Source of the DNA: Spirochaetales bacterium | Lineage (GTDB): Bacteria > Spirochaetota > Spirochaetia > JABEVK01 | Assembly (NCBI GenBank): GCA_013044245.1 | Contig: JABEVK010000053.1 | Location: 1 to 48,093, forward strand | Length of the DNA stretch: 48,093 nt | Direction of reading: 5' to 3' | In this document: positions 7,420-15,523 of the stretch, in pieces | How the letters are laid out: each line of letters begins with the position of its first letter | Numbering within the stretch: position 1 is the first letter of the stretch | The notes under the pieces: model-generated | Told to the model about the DNA's origin: nothing | The model's input: the letters and a program-made list of their open reading frames with translations, nothing else | Database searches by the model: none | Translations under genes and position numbers: made by a program

Positions 7420-8121
7420 ATGGCAGAGCAACAGGCTCCCGTTTGGGATCCTCGCGAAATCGACGAGCTTCAGCTTGTGTACATGAAAGATCTGATCCGC
7501 TGTAAAGACGGCTTCAGTGTTTTTACATCCCTGGCGTATGCTCATTATCTTGTCAACAATCCGGGACTAACGTCTGACAATTATCCGGTATTCTTTCAGC
7601 TGATTGAAGCGGCCAACCGCTGGGTCATCGATACTCTCACTGGGGGCAAAGATCCTGCCCGTTTTCTAGGCAATATTCAACCCAACGGATGGATGCTCAA
7701 AGAATCCTTTCGATTCTTAACCGTTTGGAAAAGCGGCGGCGTCTACCCGATAGCACTTCTGATGATCCTGGGGCTTTTGTACCAGTCCTATTCCAATCCT
7801 GAAGAAGGATATAGGATGTACACTCTGAATGTTAACGACGTGAACAATTTGGGAAAGCATTTGGATAAGTCCAAAGATCAAATGGATCCGCAGAATAGAA
7901 TTATCCTGACTATCCTTGATCGCATTGCTAGCCTGATTGAACCACAACGACCTGCCCCCACCGAGGCCGTTCGCGATGTAGCCCTTCAAGCTAACAATAT
8001 CCGAGGCAAGTTCTTGGATATGACCAAACAACTGGCGGAAGCGATACCCGATGTACTTTTGGTAAAAGAGGATTTTACGGCAACGGAGATTCCTCCAAAA
8101 GTTCCTCCGTTGAATATCTAA
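7420..8121 (+). CDS. Tandem paralogue 4, unknown family
   Basis: The protein has 233 residues. ATG 7420 has SD AGGAGG at 7406-7411. Signatures shared with its siblings: YAHYLVNNPGL, NYPVFFQLI, RWVIDTLTGGKDP, IQPN, YPIALLMILGLLYQSY, EGYRMY in place of DGYKIY, VNDVNNLGKHL, NRIILTILDRI, NNIRGKFLDMTK and AIPDVLL. It differs at the N-terminus, where the acidic helix seen in paralogues 2 and 3 is replaced. It lies downstream of the terminator at 7372-7398 and 25 bases before the pseudokinase gene, which makes a second transcriptional pair likely. Function is unknown. Confidence 0.85.
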   Translation: MAEQQAPVWDPREIDELQLVYMKDLIRCKDGFSVFTSLAYAHYLVNNPGLTSDNYPVFFQLIEAANRWVIDTLTGGKDPARFLGNIQPNGWMLKESFRFLTVWKSGGVYPIALLMILGLLYQSYSNPEEGYRMYTLNVNDVNNLGKHLDKSKDQMDPQNRIILTILDRIASLIEPQRPAPTEAVRDVALQANNIRGKFLDMTKQLAEAIPDVLLVKEDFTATEIPPKVPPLNI

Positions 8122-8146
8122 TCCGGCAAGCATTGGAGCTTTCTTC

Positions 8147-9883
8147 GTGGAGACAAGCCCTGAACTGAAAAAGCAGGATGTTATAAATAACTGCTACATC
8201 CTTCAAAAGCGGGTTATGGAGGATATCTTTGCCGAGTATTGGGAGGCGACTGCCATCTTCTCGGCACAGACTTTCCTCCTTCGTTTTTTGAAAATGGAGG
8301 CTTTTTCTCCTGATCTTATCAATAGTTTTTATTCGCAGACTATTCAGGCAGTATCTTTACGCCATTCGGCACTTCTACCGACCCTCGAGGTTGATCGCCA
8401 CCAAGGACGTGTTTATGTGGCTAGCGACGGCTCTGGATATGTTTCTTTACCCCATCTTCTTCAAGAGGGTCTAAAGCTCTCTTTATTGCACGTTGCTACT
8501 ATTGGGCTTCTGCTTATTCAAGCCCTGGAGCTCTGGTCAGAAAAAGTGGGGCCATATAGCCGTCTCGACCCCTCCGCTTTGCACGGAAGAAAGAATGGTA
8601 CAAGACTGAAAGAACTTCGCCTTTTGAGCCCAGGTTATGGAACGCTGATAAGCTCAACGCAAGCTAGCGAAACCCCTATAATTCCTGAATCAGTTCGCCA
8701 ATGGGGGGCTATCATTGTTTACCTCCTTACCTTCGAGACTCAGCCCAACGAGCTCAACCTAGTGTGGATGACTACCACACTGCGGCAACGGAGGGTTCCA
8801 GAGGCATTGATAGCCATCTTGTTGAAGACACAACGTCACTCACCTCAACTACGGTACCAAACGTGGGATGAACTCCGTTCTGATTGGGAACCTATTGCTA
8901 AAGAACTTCAATGGTATACAACCTCTGAAGGAAGCCTAGCTGACCCTTTGTTGGTAGGTGCGGGCCTAAAGACCACGTTTATTCCCGAAAAAATGGTTGA
9001 AGGGATTTCTGCTGACGATGCCCAGCGGCTCTATCCGCAGCTTCTCGACAAGAGCGAAGAGACGCTACAGAATCTAAGCCCTTTTATTCATGATAATTTG
9101 ACCTTTTCCACCGGTGATCTTTTAGATTTTGCCCTGCGTCAGGATCTATTTCATCCTGGAAACGAAACTTTAGCCTTATGGCAAAAACCTAAATCTGCAA
9201 ATAAAACCACAACCGACGCTTTACCCCGTTCTAGGCCCTCGCCTCAGGCCTTACACGCCCAGACCGTACAATCTGACGAACCGCAAATGGCTGCCTATGA
9301 AGCGGGGTCACCAACCGCACCTTCAAACGCCGACAAAATCCCCTGGTATTCTGAAAGCGGTTCAGTATCGTTAGTTTTACAACGCCTTACCAATGATTGG
9401 CGAAAAGCCGCCGTGCAAACAGGCTCGTTGAGGTTTGTCGAAGAGCCGCATCATTCCAGTCCCATCGGCCCGTTTTTGCTTAGCCTTAAAACTAAGGCCC
9501 TCTATCTTGAACTTCCTGACCAGGTCGTTCAGGGAACCTTAGAGCACTTTCAAGCATTTTTAGATACAGGCTGGGAACGTCAAGCTTCCGATCGGTCCCC
9601 ATCGTATGTTCGCCGTCTACGACAAAGGTGGAAAGCTCACCGAAAAAGTGAAATTCATGAAGCCAGTCTTGTTAACCAGTTGACGGCCTTGGGAACAAAA
9701 GCAACCCCTCTGGTTGTGGTACTGCACCATGCACAAAAACTCTCTCGGGTTGTCCATGACGTACTTTTAGCCATGAGGAGACGGGAACAAGGCTCGGCGT
9801 TCTGCATTTTTGCTTTTTTTGAGCCCGAAGAAACCCCGGAATGGCACGCCTTGCATCAACTTCCTTTGAAATTGCCCCAATAA
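8147..9883 (+). CDS. Degenerate Ser/Thr kinase with STAND-ATPase-like tail
   Basis: The protein has 578 residues, starting at GTG 8147 (GGAG at 8135-8138). Residues ~12-250 follow a Ser/Thr-kinase domain from end to end: an N-lobe like INNCYILQKR, a hinge YVSLPHLLQEG, a catalytic-loop equivalent YSRLDPSALH (137-146), a C-lobe PESVRQWGAIIVYLLTF, and a final helix RYQTWDELRSDW (236-247). Catalytic residues are gone: the HRD Asp aligns with Arg139, the loop Lys with Asp141, the metal-binding Asn with Ala144, and the DFG Asp with Ser161. The usual VAIK Lys also seems replaced. Residues ~519-575 (TPLVVVLHHAQKLS, then FAFFEPEETPEWHAL) resemble the Walker B and sensor part of the STAND ATPase that follows the kinase in large signalling proteins; the Walker B acids are His527-His528 here. 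I read it as a pseudokinase scaffold (inference). Confidence 0.7.
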   Translation: METSPELKKQDVINNCYILQKRVMEDIFAEYWEATAIFSAQTFLLRFLKMEAFSPDLINSFYSQTIQAVSLRHSALLPTLEVDRHQGRVYVASDGSGYVSLPHLLQEGLKLSLLHVATIGLLLIQALELWSEKVGPYSRLDPSALHGRKNGTRLKELRLLSPGYGTLISSTQASETPIIPESVRQWGAIIVYLLTFETQPNELNLVWMTTTLRQRRVPEALIAILLKTQRHSPQLRYQTWDELRSDWEPIAKELQWYTTSEGSLADPLLVGAGLKTTFIPEKMVEGISADDAQRLYPQLLDKSEETLQNLSPFIHDNLTFSTGDLLDFALRQDLFHPGNETLALWQKPKSANKTTTDALPRSRPSPQALHAQTVQSDEPQMAAYEAGSPTAPSNADKIPWYSESGSVSLVLQRLTNDWRKAAVQTGSLRFVEEPHHSSPIGPFLLSLKTKALYLELPDQVVQGTLEHFQAFLDTGWERQASDRSPSYVRRLRQRWKAHRKSEIHEASLVNQLTALGTKATPLVVVLHHAQKLSRVVHDVLLAMRRREQGSAFCIFAFFEPEETPEWHALHQLPLKLPQ

Positions 9884-9900
9884 TTAAGTTTTTTTAACAA

Positions 9901-9924
9901 AATTTGACCAATAAATTTGACCAA
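9901..9924. repeat. Two direct copies of AATTTGACCAA
   Basis: AATTTGACCAA occurs at 9901-9911 and 9914-9924, a 13-base period, just after the pseudokinase stop. It could be a binding site for a regulator or chance in AT-rich sequence. Confidence 0.4.
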
Positions 9925-9931
9925 AGAGTAT

Positions 9932-9975
9932 AAAAAAACGGTATGCCTCTGGACGTCGTAAGACAGGCATACCGT
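9932..9975 (-). terminator. Terminator of the lepB-PBP-DUF115 run
   Basis: A perfect 11-bp inverted repeat ACGGTATGCCT (9938-9948) / AGGCATACCGT (9965-9975) has a 16-base loop. Read on the minus strand, the stem is followed by TTTTTTT (complement of 9932-9938). On the plus strand there is no T-tract. Bases 9976-10049 hold a possible weak stem TTGGCG (9979-9984) / CGCCAA (10015-10020) and no gene. Confidence 0.75.
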
Positions 9976-10049
9976 TGCGTTGGCGATTCATCTCGCTCCC
10001 TTTCTATATCGGCGCCGCCAAGGTAATCTTAAAGAAAAAAACAAAAAAA

Positions 10050-11810
10050 TTAAAAGATTTCATTCTTATTAAGGAAGATCGTTTTCTCGATCTCCTGTGC
10101 AACATCCACAAGCGATGAAAGGATACCTATCGTCTCGTTGAGGCGAGCCAGCGAGCGAGGCCCGGGAAAAGTTTCCCACGTTCTTACAGCCGCTTTCGTC
10201 AGAAAGGACCAAGTAGCATCACCCCAGGCCTTCCTAAGTACTGCGACAGCGTTTTCCCAGGCCTGGCAAAACTCGTGGGTAATCGCATAAGTGCCCTTCG
10301 GCGGCCAACGCTCCAGCAATAAGGTGATGGCTGAGCGTACATCGGGAACGAAAAAGCTCATTTGATGCCAGGTATCGTTCTGCCAAGGGGCAAAGTTTCT
10401 TGTGAGCTTCGTGTCTGTAAGAGCCGTAGCGCCGTCATATTCTCGGGGAGTCTCATCGACCGGCCGTTTAAGACCCTTGATCAACGAACCAGTGGTGCTC
10501 AGGTTCCACACTGGTACCTCGGGGTGGTTGGCAACTTCGTTTTCGAGCCAAGCACGGTAAAGGTCCATGCGGATATCCGACCGCACCAGACCAGAGATTC
10601 CCTCTCGCCAAGTTAACATCGTATCATTGAGCATTCGAAACCCCAAGGTTTCGGCAGGTTTTAGCCGAAAAGCTTGACGTAAAAATCCTTCTTCAAATTG
10701 GCTACCTTGGGCGTGAGTCCCCCTCGAATACCCCAGGTCTAAACCGGCAAACCAAACTTCAGCTGCCTCGAGGTACAGTGCCAAAGACCAAGCCATCGTC
10801 GCGACCGACCCCCCACTGGGCAGAGGATCACTCACGAAACCCGCCTTTTGTTCCCAGCCTCGTAAAAAGGGAACCTGACAAGCAGCCACATAAGTTTGCC
10901 GGGGCCAACGAAAAACCCTCGGTGAGGCCGATAAGTCTGTGATGATCCGCGTAGAGGAAGCTACACCGTCATCCAAATGCCGGGAATTCCAGTATTGTCC
11001 ATCGCCTACGGTGACAAAGTCAGCCACCAAACCATGGCGGAGCAGAACGGAATACGCCGTGTCTACGGCGATCAAAAGGTACCTGGATCGGTATTGGCGC
11101 AAGAACGGTACTGAGTCTGTTAAGGAAGGACCTGCAGCAGCTATCACGATAGCCCGTCCTTTCCCCTGACTTTTAAGTACCTTAAGGGGATTCCACCCCG
11201 AAGTAAGGCGATTTCGAGCGTGATTCCGAAGCCAAAGTGAAGCAAAACGTGTCAGGGTATCTTCATTAACACGAGCTTGTGCCTGGGTTGTACGACGACA
11301 GTCTTCCCACTTAGCGACCCAGTCAGGAAAAACCTCACCAACACAGCGAAGTTGATGAAGCCCTACCTTACGAAACGTGAACTGAACCCAAAGGTCGTGC
11401 TGACAAGGCTCCCCCCCTATGGATAACAGCAAATGAGGATGCTCAAACACTTCTGAAACATCCGAGGCACTTAAACTGAGTAAAAATACCCTAGGGTCAG
11501 GTTCGACAATCAAAAGCGGTAAATCGGGAGCCTTACGAACTAAAGAAACCGCCGCGTACCCTAACCCCCAACCGACTAAGACAAAAGCATCCCAGTCAGG
11601 TTGAATTTCTGGCAAAGCACGTTCGGCGTCACGTCGGGGCTGATAGGCACTGTAGGCCAATCGATCGCCATAAATTAAGGTAGGTTCCACAGAACGAGAA
11701 GGCGACAACTGAGGTTCCGCCACCGACGGAGGGGGCAGAGCTGTCAAATCGGCATATAAAGAAGGAAACCGTCTTTGTAGCACCGCCAAGTTGGCCGAGA
11801 AAAAGCTCAT
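10050..11810 (-). CDS. DUF115 / Maf-type (MptE-like) protein
   Basis: The protein has 586 residues. The diagnostic block is GRAIVIAAAGPSLTD followed ~35 residues later by AVDTAYSVLLRHGLVADFVTVGD, the MAF_flag10/DUF115 signature of the 6-hydroxymethylpterin-pyrophosphokinase-like fold. In motile bacteria such proteins (Maf) transfer nonulosonic acids to flagellin; in other lineages they act on other glycans. A second conserved part follows at YLEAAEVWFAGLDLGYS. No signal peptide is seen. The start ATG is 1 base after the PBP stop (TGAAATG), so it is translationally coupled to the cell-wall gene; no flagellin gene is in the window. Glycosyl transfer is family knowledge; the acceptor is unknown. 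Confidence 0.75.
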   Translation of the reverse strand: MSFFSANLAVLQRRFPSLYADLTALPPPSVAEPQLSPSRSVEPTLIYGDRLAYSAYQPRRDAERALPEIQPDWDAFVLVGWGLGYAAVSLVRKAPDLPLLIVEPDPRVFLLSLSASDVSEVFEHPHLLLSIGGEPCQHDLWVQFTFRKVGLHQLRCVGEVFPDWVAKWEDCRRTTQAQARVNEDTLTRFASLWLRNHARNRLTSGWNPLKVLKSQGKGRAIVIAAAGPSLTDSVPFLRQYRSRYLLIAVDTAYSVLLRHGLVADFVTVGDGQYWNSRHLDDGVASSTRIITDLSASPRVFRWPRQTYVAACQVPFLRGWEQKAGFVSDPLPSGGSVATMAWSLALYLEAAEVWFAGLDLGYSRGTHAQGSQFEEGFLRQAFRLKPAETLGFRMLNDTMLTWREGISGLVRSDIRMDLYRAWLENEVANHPEVPVWNLSTTGSLIKGLKRPVDETPREYDGATALTDTKLTRNFAPWQNDTWHQMSFFVPDVRSAITLLLERWPPKGTYAITHEFCQAWENAVAVLRKAWGDATWSFLTKAAVRTWETFPGPRSLARLNETIGILSSLVDVAQEIEKTIFLNKNEIF

Positions 11811-11811
11811 T

Positions 11812-13695
11812 TCATTTCAGTTCCAATACAACTTTTGTTCCCGGCTTTAGTGGAGTTCCCGGTGTCGGTTCTTGGTGAACAACCCAGCCATCGCCGTGAA
11901 TTTCTACTTGTAACCCTGGTTGATCAAGCAACGGCAGAAGTGTCCGCTTGGCTAAACCCTTTACGTCAGGCATGGTTTGCCCGACCGTTAAAACAGGTGG
12001 CTCCGACAACCGGATTGTTGGCGATTGTTGGACGACCGGCTCACCGTCTTTAGGAATTCCTTCCAAACGAATTAAACGTTCCGCCATTTGTTTGGCCAAA
12101 GGAGAGGCAATCACCCCACCCAGGTACCCTTTCGGACCCAGAGGATCATTAATGGTAACATAGATCACATACCGAGGGTGGTCCGCCGGCAAAAACAACA
12201 TCGTGGAACAGGTATAATTGGTCTCGGAGTATGTTCCGGTTTTGGGATCATACTCTTGAGCTGTTCCGGTTTTTCCGGCCAGCTCTATTCCATCAATTCG
12301 AGCCCGGTGGGCGGTCCCGTACTCTACCGTCGATTTTGTCATTTGGAGCATTTCGTGAGCAATCTCAGGTTTGACCACCTGACGCAAAGGCTCACGACGG
12401 GCTTGGTAGAGAACTTCTCCCGAGGGAGAAACCACCTTTTTGACAATATGCGGTTTTAGCAGAAGCCCATTATCCGCCAATCCTGCCGCGGCAGTGATCA
12501 TTTGCACCGTACTGACACCGATTTCTTGCCCCATGGAAATGGAGGCTTTGGACCGCGCCGACCACTCAGAACGGGGTCGTAATAATCCCGGTGTTTCTCC
12601 TGGTAACGTGAGTCCTGTAGGAGAACCAAAGCCCCAGGCGTGAACGTACTTTTCAAAAGGCTCTTTGCGGATAAGATCAGAAGCCTGTGCCGTTCCCACG
12701 TTACTGGAATACGTTAAAATTCCTTGTGCGTCCAAAATTCCATAATTTCCTAAGTCGGTAATACGGATCACGGCACCGTCAGGCAAGCGTCGTTCATAAA
12801 CACCATCACAAACAAACTTCATTTGCGGGGTTAATACGCCGGAGTCCAGAAAAGCAGAAATTGAAAAGAGTTTGAAGACGGAACCTGGTTCATACGCCCG
12901 AGCAATCAGGGGATCCGCGCGCTGGATTGGTGTATAATCAGCAAAATGGTTAGGATCAAAACTGGGGCTACTAGCCATAACCTTGAAATCGCCGTTTTCA
13001 GGATCAATCACAAGAATGTTTACCCGTTTAGCCTTGTTGGCGATTCGGGAAGCGTCGGCTAGTTTTTGCGCTTCATATTGAAGAACCGTGTCCAACGTCA
13101 GCCACACGGCATTCCCATGAACTATCCCGCGATCGGTATCAGTAACATGCGGTGACAAAAGATCGTTGTAACTATATTCGATCCCCGCTAAACCAATATT
13201 ATCTAAGCCGACATAACCAATTACTTGGGCCGCAATGTCTTTTTGTGGATAAATTCGGCCAAATTCGGGGTCCAACTCGACACCTTGGAGGTCTCCGTTG
13301 GCCTTAGCGGCTTTAATAGCCTGCGCTTCTGCCACGGAAACTGGCCTTTTAACATATTGAAAATTGGGACCATTGGTGAACTTTTGGAGCAATTCTTCAG
13401 GGTTTAACGAGAGAATACTGGCTAAGAGCTGTGCCGTTTTCGCTTTATCTTTCATGTCAGGCAACCACACGGTTGCGGCTTGCTGTTTGGTACTGACGGC
13501 GAGAATTCGGCCTTGGTCGTCAAGGATGGGACCTCGTTCCACGAGAGCCTGGTGATAGGTGGCTCGGTTTTGCTGAGGATGAAAGAGCATTAACCCTGCA
13601 TATTTGCCGAGCAAGATGACCCCCACGAGTATGGTAAAACCCCAAAAGAGTTTCCACCGCCAAACCGCCCCTGGTAGATCAGGTTTATCTGCCAT
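11812..13695 (-). CDS. Class B penicillin-binding protein, FtsI-like, with PASTA domain
   Basis: The protein has 627 residues from ATG 13695 (AGGAG 11 bases upstream; a GTG at 13707 is less likely). It is a peptidoglycan DD-transpeptidase of the septal type. One membrane helix lies near the N-terminus (residues ~11-35). The dimerisation domain begins VERGPILDDQGRILA. The transpeptidase domain has SVFK (Ser272, Lys275), the SxN motif YSSNVG and AGKTGTAQ. A single C-terminal PASTA module (MPDVKGL... to PLKPGTKVVLELK) ends the protein; PASTA is usual in Gram-positive PBPs and some spirochaete and other PBP2/FtsI proteins. It lies between lepB and the DUF115 gene in one operon. The choice between FtsI and another class B PBP rests on general pattern, so no gene symbol is given. 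Confidence 0.88.
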   Translation of the reverse strand: MADKPDLPGAVWRWKLFWGFTILVGVILLGKYAGLMLFHPQQNRATYHQALVERGPILDDQGRILAVSTKQQAATVWLPDMKDKAKTAQLLASILSLNPEELLQKFTNGPNFQYVKRPVSVAEAQAIKAAKANGDLQGVELDPEFGRIYPQKDIAAQVIGYVGLDNIGLAGIEYSYNDLLSPHVTDTDRGIVHGNAVWLTLDTVLQYEAQKLADASRIANKAKRVNILVIDPENGDFKVMASSPSFDPNHFADYTPIQRADPLIARAYEPGSVFKLFSISAFLDSGVLTPQMKFVCDGVYERRLPDGAVIRITDLGNYGILDAQGILTYSSNVGTAQASDLIRKEPFEKYVHAWGFGSPTGLTLPGETPGLLRPRSEWSARSKASISMGQEIGVSTVQMITAAAGLADNGLLLKPHIVKKVVSPSGEVLYQARREPLRQVVKPEIAHEMLQMTKSTVEYGTAHRARIDGIELAGKTGTAQEYDPKTGTYSETNYTCSTMLFLPADHPRYVIYVTINDPLGPKGYLGGVIASPLAKQMAERLIRLEGIPKDGEPVVQQSPTIRLSEPPVLTVGQTMPDVKGLAKRTLLPLLDQPGLQVEIHGDGWVVHQEPTPGTPLKPGTKVVLELK

Positions 13696-13727
13696 GTTGC
13701 CGCCCACTCCTCACTTGATCATATTCC

Positions 13728-14225
13728 TCAATTCCATAACTTTCCTACGACAGACGTTTCTTTGGCAAAGCCCCAGTCGCGTGAATCATAGGACTGAGCA
13801 GGGTTGTCTCCCAAAACGAAAATGGTGTGGGCCGGGACATGCGGAACTGCTTCTAACCAATAAGCCTGCCAGGCAGACAAAGGAACTCGTCGTTGACCGA
13901 TAAAAAGTTGTTGATCTTTAACCCTCAAGGGCATTCCCCCTACCCCGGCGACACGCTTAATAATCATCTGGCCATCAGAAGGGTTTCTTAAAATAACAAT
14001 ATCTCCTACCATTGGGGCTTTCCAGAACCAGGAATATCCCCCTATAATAGGAAACTGTAACCCATAAGCCCAACGATTAATCAAAATGATTTGACCGTTA
14101 TGGTAGTTGGGTTGCATCGAGGGCCCCCGCACCTGGGACACGCCCACGACCGTCCCGGAGATGAAAACGAGCAAGACGGCGCCGACCAAAAAGGCCGGCC
14201 ATAGTCGGGTTCCCAAAGTCTTCAT
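13728..14225 (-). CDS. lepB: Signal peptidase I
   Basis: The protein has 165 residues, short for the family but complete. One N-terminal membrane anchor (residues ~9-29) precedes the catalytic Ser36 in RGPSMQPN. Lys90 in MIIKRVAG is the general base. The last conserved box GDNPAQSYDSRDWG is intact, so it should remove Sec signal peptides from secreted proteins such as the several predicted here. No SD precedes ATG 14225; the -10 hexamer TAAGAT lies 11 bases upstream. The PBP gene follows after 32 bases in the same direction. It is divergent from the LysM-M23 peptidase gene. Confidence 0.9.
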   Translation of the reverse strand: MKTLGTRLWPAFLVGAVLLVFISGTVVGVSQVRGPSMQPNYHNGQIILINRWAYGLQFPIIGGYSWFWKAPMVGDIVILRNPSDGQMIIKRVAGVGGMPLRVKDQQLFIGQRRVPLSAWQAYWLEAVPHVPAHTIFVLGDNPAQSYDSRDWGFAKETSVVGKLWN

Positions 14226-14236
14226 GGCGGAACTCT

Positions 14237-14265
14237 ATCTTAATGATCCCTCCGTCTATTGTCGA
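14237..14265 (-). promoter_or_regulatory. lepB promoter, short leader
   Basis: On the minus strand: TCGACA (14265-14260, 5 of 6), 17 bases, TAAGAT (14242-14237, 4 of 6). The start codon is 11 bases after the -10, giving a leader of about 5 bases and no SD. Confidence 0.55.
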
Positions 14266-14286
14266 TACATGAGGGGGAGCATTATC

Positions 14287-15423
14287 GTGAAGGATGACAT
14301 GCGGGGACAAGACTATCTCAAAAATCAATCCAGTACGAACGAGACTGATGAAATTTTAGAAAAGACCGGCACGAGCTTTGAGGCACACGCCGACGTCGGG
14401 GTTCTCACTCCTAAGGCTCCGCGTCTTAGGTTGGGCAAAACTATTGCGTTGTGGGAAGGTACTTTACATAGCAGCATATCGCGATCGCCACTTTTAGTTC
14501 TCCCGTATTTGTTTGCCCTCCCTCTTTTTCTGCTACTCATTGGAGCACTTTCACCGGTGTTAACACCGGGACTGAACTTTTCTTTTCATGCGGCAGGGAT
14601 TCCCTTACCCCACGATGGTAAAGTAACTCACTACCTGTTTGTGGCCGGACAGTCTCCTAGAACAGAAGAAGATACCGTCGATGCCGCACCTCGTATTCTC
14701 CCGGTAAAAACCCAGACCTATACGGTGCAGTCTGGTGATATGCTGTCAGTCCTAGCAAACAGGTTTAATATTGATGTCAGCACCCTGATTAGTTTCAACG
14801 ATATTGCTGATGTTCGCCATATTGGCGTAGGTAGCAAGTTGCTCATACCTAATGAGGATGGTCTATTGTACACCGTTCATAAAGGTGACAGTCTTACCTC
14901 CATTGCTCGCGCCAATAATCTTTCGTACGATGATATTCTTTTGGCTAACGGTCTTAAGTCTCCCGTTGTCACCCCCGGCCAAAAACTGTTTCTTCCTGGT
15001 GTCACGCTTTCTGCATGGGATTACAAACAAGCTCTTGGGGAACTCTTCATCTACCCCGCTAGGGGTGTTATCACTAGCCCCTTTGGTTGGCGCCACGACC
15101 CCTTTAACGGCGATCTGACTTTTCACAACGGCGTTGATATTGCTAACTATGCGGGCACTCCCGTGCACGCCTCCATGGCAGGCCGTGTTGTCGATATGGG
15201 CTTTAACTCCGCTTATGGTAACTATATTCTTCTGAGTCACGAGGGCGGATATCAAACTCTGTACGGCCACTTGCGAGCATTTGAAGTCTCTCAAGGCGAA
15301 TGGGTAGGTCAAGGCCAGGTGATCGGCTTGATGGGAAGTACAGGTTACAGTACGGGCCCCCACGTCCATTTCTCAATTTTTAAGTGGAATCACGCCGTCA
15401 ACCCTATGAATTACTTGTTCTAG
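14287..15423 (+). CDS. LysM-LysM-M23 peptidoglycan peptidase
   Basis: The protein has 378 residues from GTG 14287, which is 7 bases after SD GAGGGGGAG; ATG 14299 is an alternative. A ~60-residue cytoplasmic part is followed by one membrane helix (LLVLPYLFALPLFLLLIGAL). Two LysM modules come next (TYTVQSGDMLSVLANRFN...; LYTVHKGDSLTSIARANN...), which bind glycan strands. The C-terminal M23 domain has the metal site complete: HNGVD, then HVHF, with YGHL also present. It should be a zinc endopeptidase, or amidase activator, acting on peptidoglycan in the periplasm. It is the most complete cell-wall hydrolase in the window and divergent from lepB. Confidence 0.9.
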   Translation: MKDDMRGQDYLKNQSSTNETDEILEKTGTSFEAHADVGVLTPKAPRLRLGKTIALWEGTLHSSISRSPLLVLPYLFALPLFLLLIGALSPVLTPGLNFSFHAAGIPLPHDGKVTHYLFVAGQSPRTEEDTVDAAPRILPVKTQTYTVQSGDMLSVLANRFNIDVSTLISFNDIADVRHIGVGSKLLIPNEDGLLYTVHKGDSLTSIARANNLSYDDILLANGLKSPVVTPGQKLFLPGVTLSAWDYKQALGELFIYPARGVITSPFGWRHDPFNGDLTFHNGVDIANYAGTPVHASMAGRVVDMGFNSAYGNYILLSHEGGYQTLYGHLRAFEVSQGEWVGQGQVIGLMGSTGYSTGPHVHFSIFKWNHAVNPMNYLF

Positions 15424-15441
15424 TTGAAATCCCTGTTCTTG

Positions 15442-15470
15442 AGCCCCACCGTCACGATGGGGCTTATTGA
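15442..15470 (+). terminator. Weak terminator after the M23 gene
   Basis: A stem AGCCCCA (15442-15448) / TGGGGCT (15458-15464) with a 9-base loop is followed by TATTG, not a real T-run. Termination may be partial, letting transcription reach the small gene at 15524. Confidence 0.45.
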
Positions 15471-15523
15471 AAAATCCTGCGTGTGTTGAAAATGTGCCGA
15501 TAAAAATGTTAAAGGAAGAGCAA

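Noticed and set aside
14107-14286. N-terminal extension of the M23 peptidase
   Set aside because: It overlaps lepB antisense and lies before the SD GAGGGGGAG; not peptidase-like.
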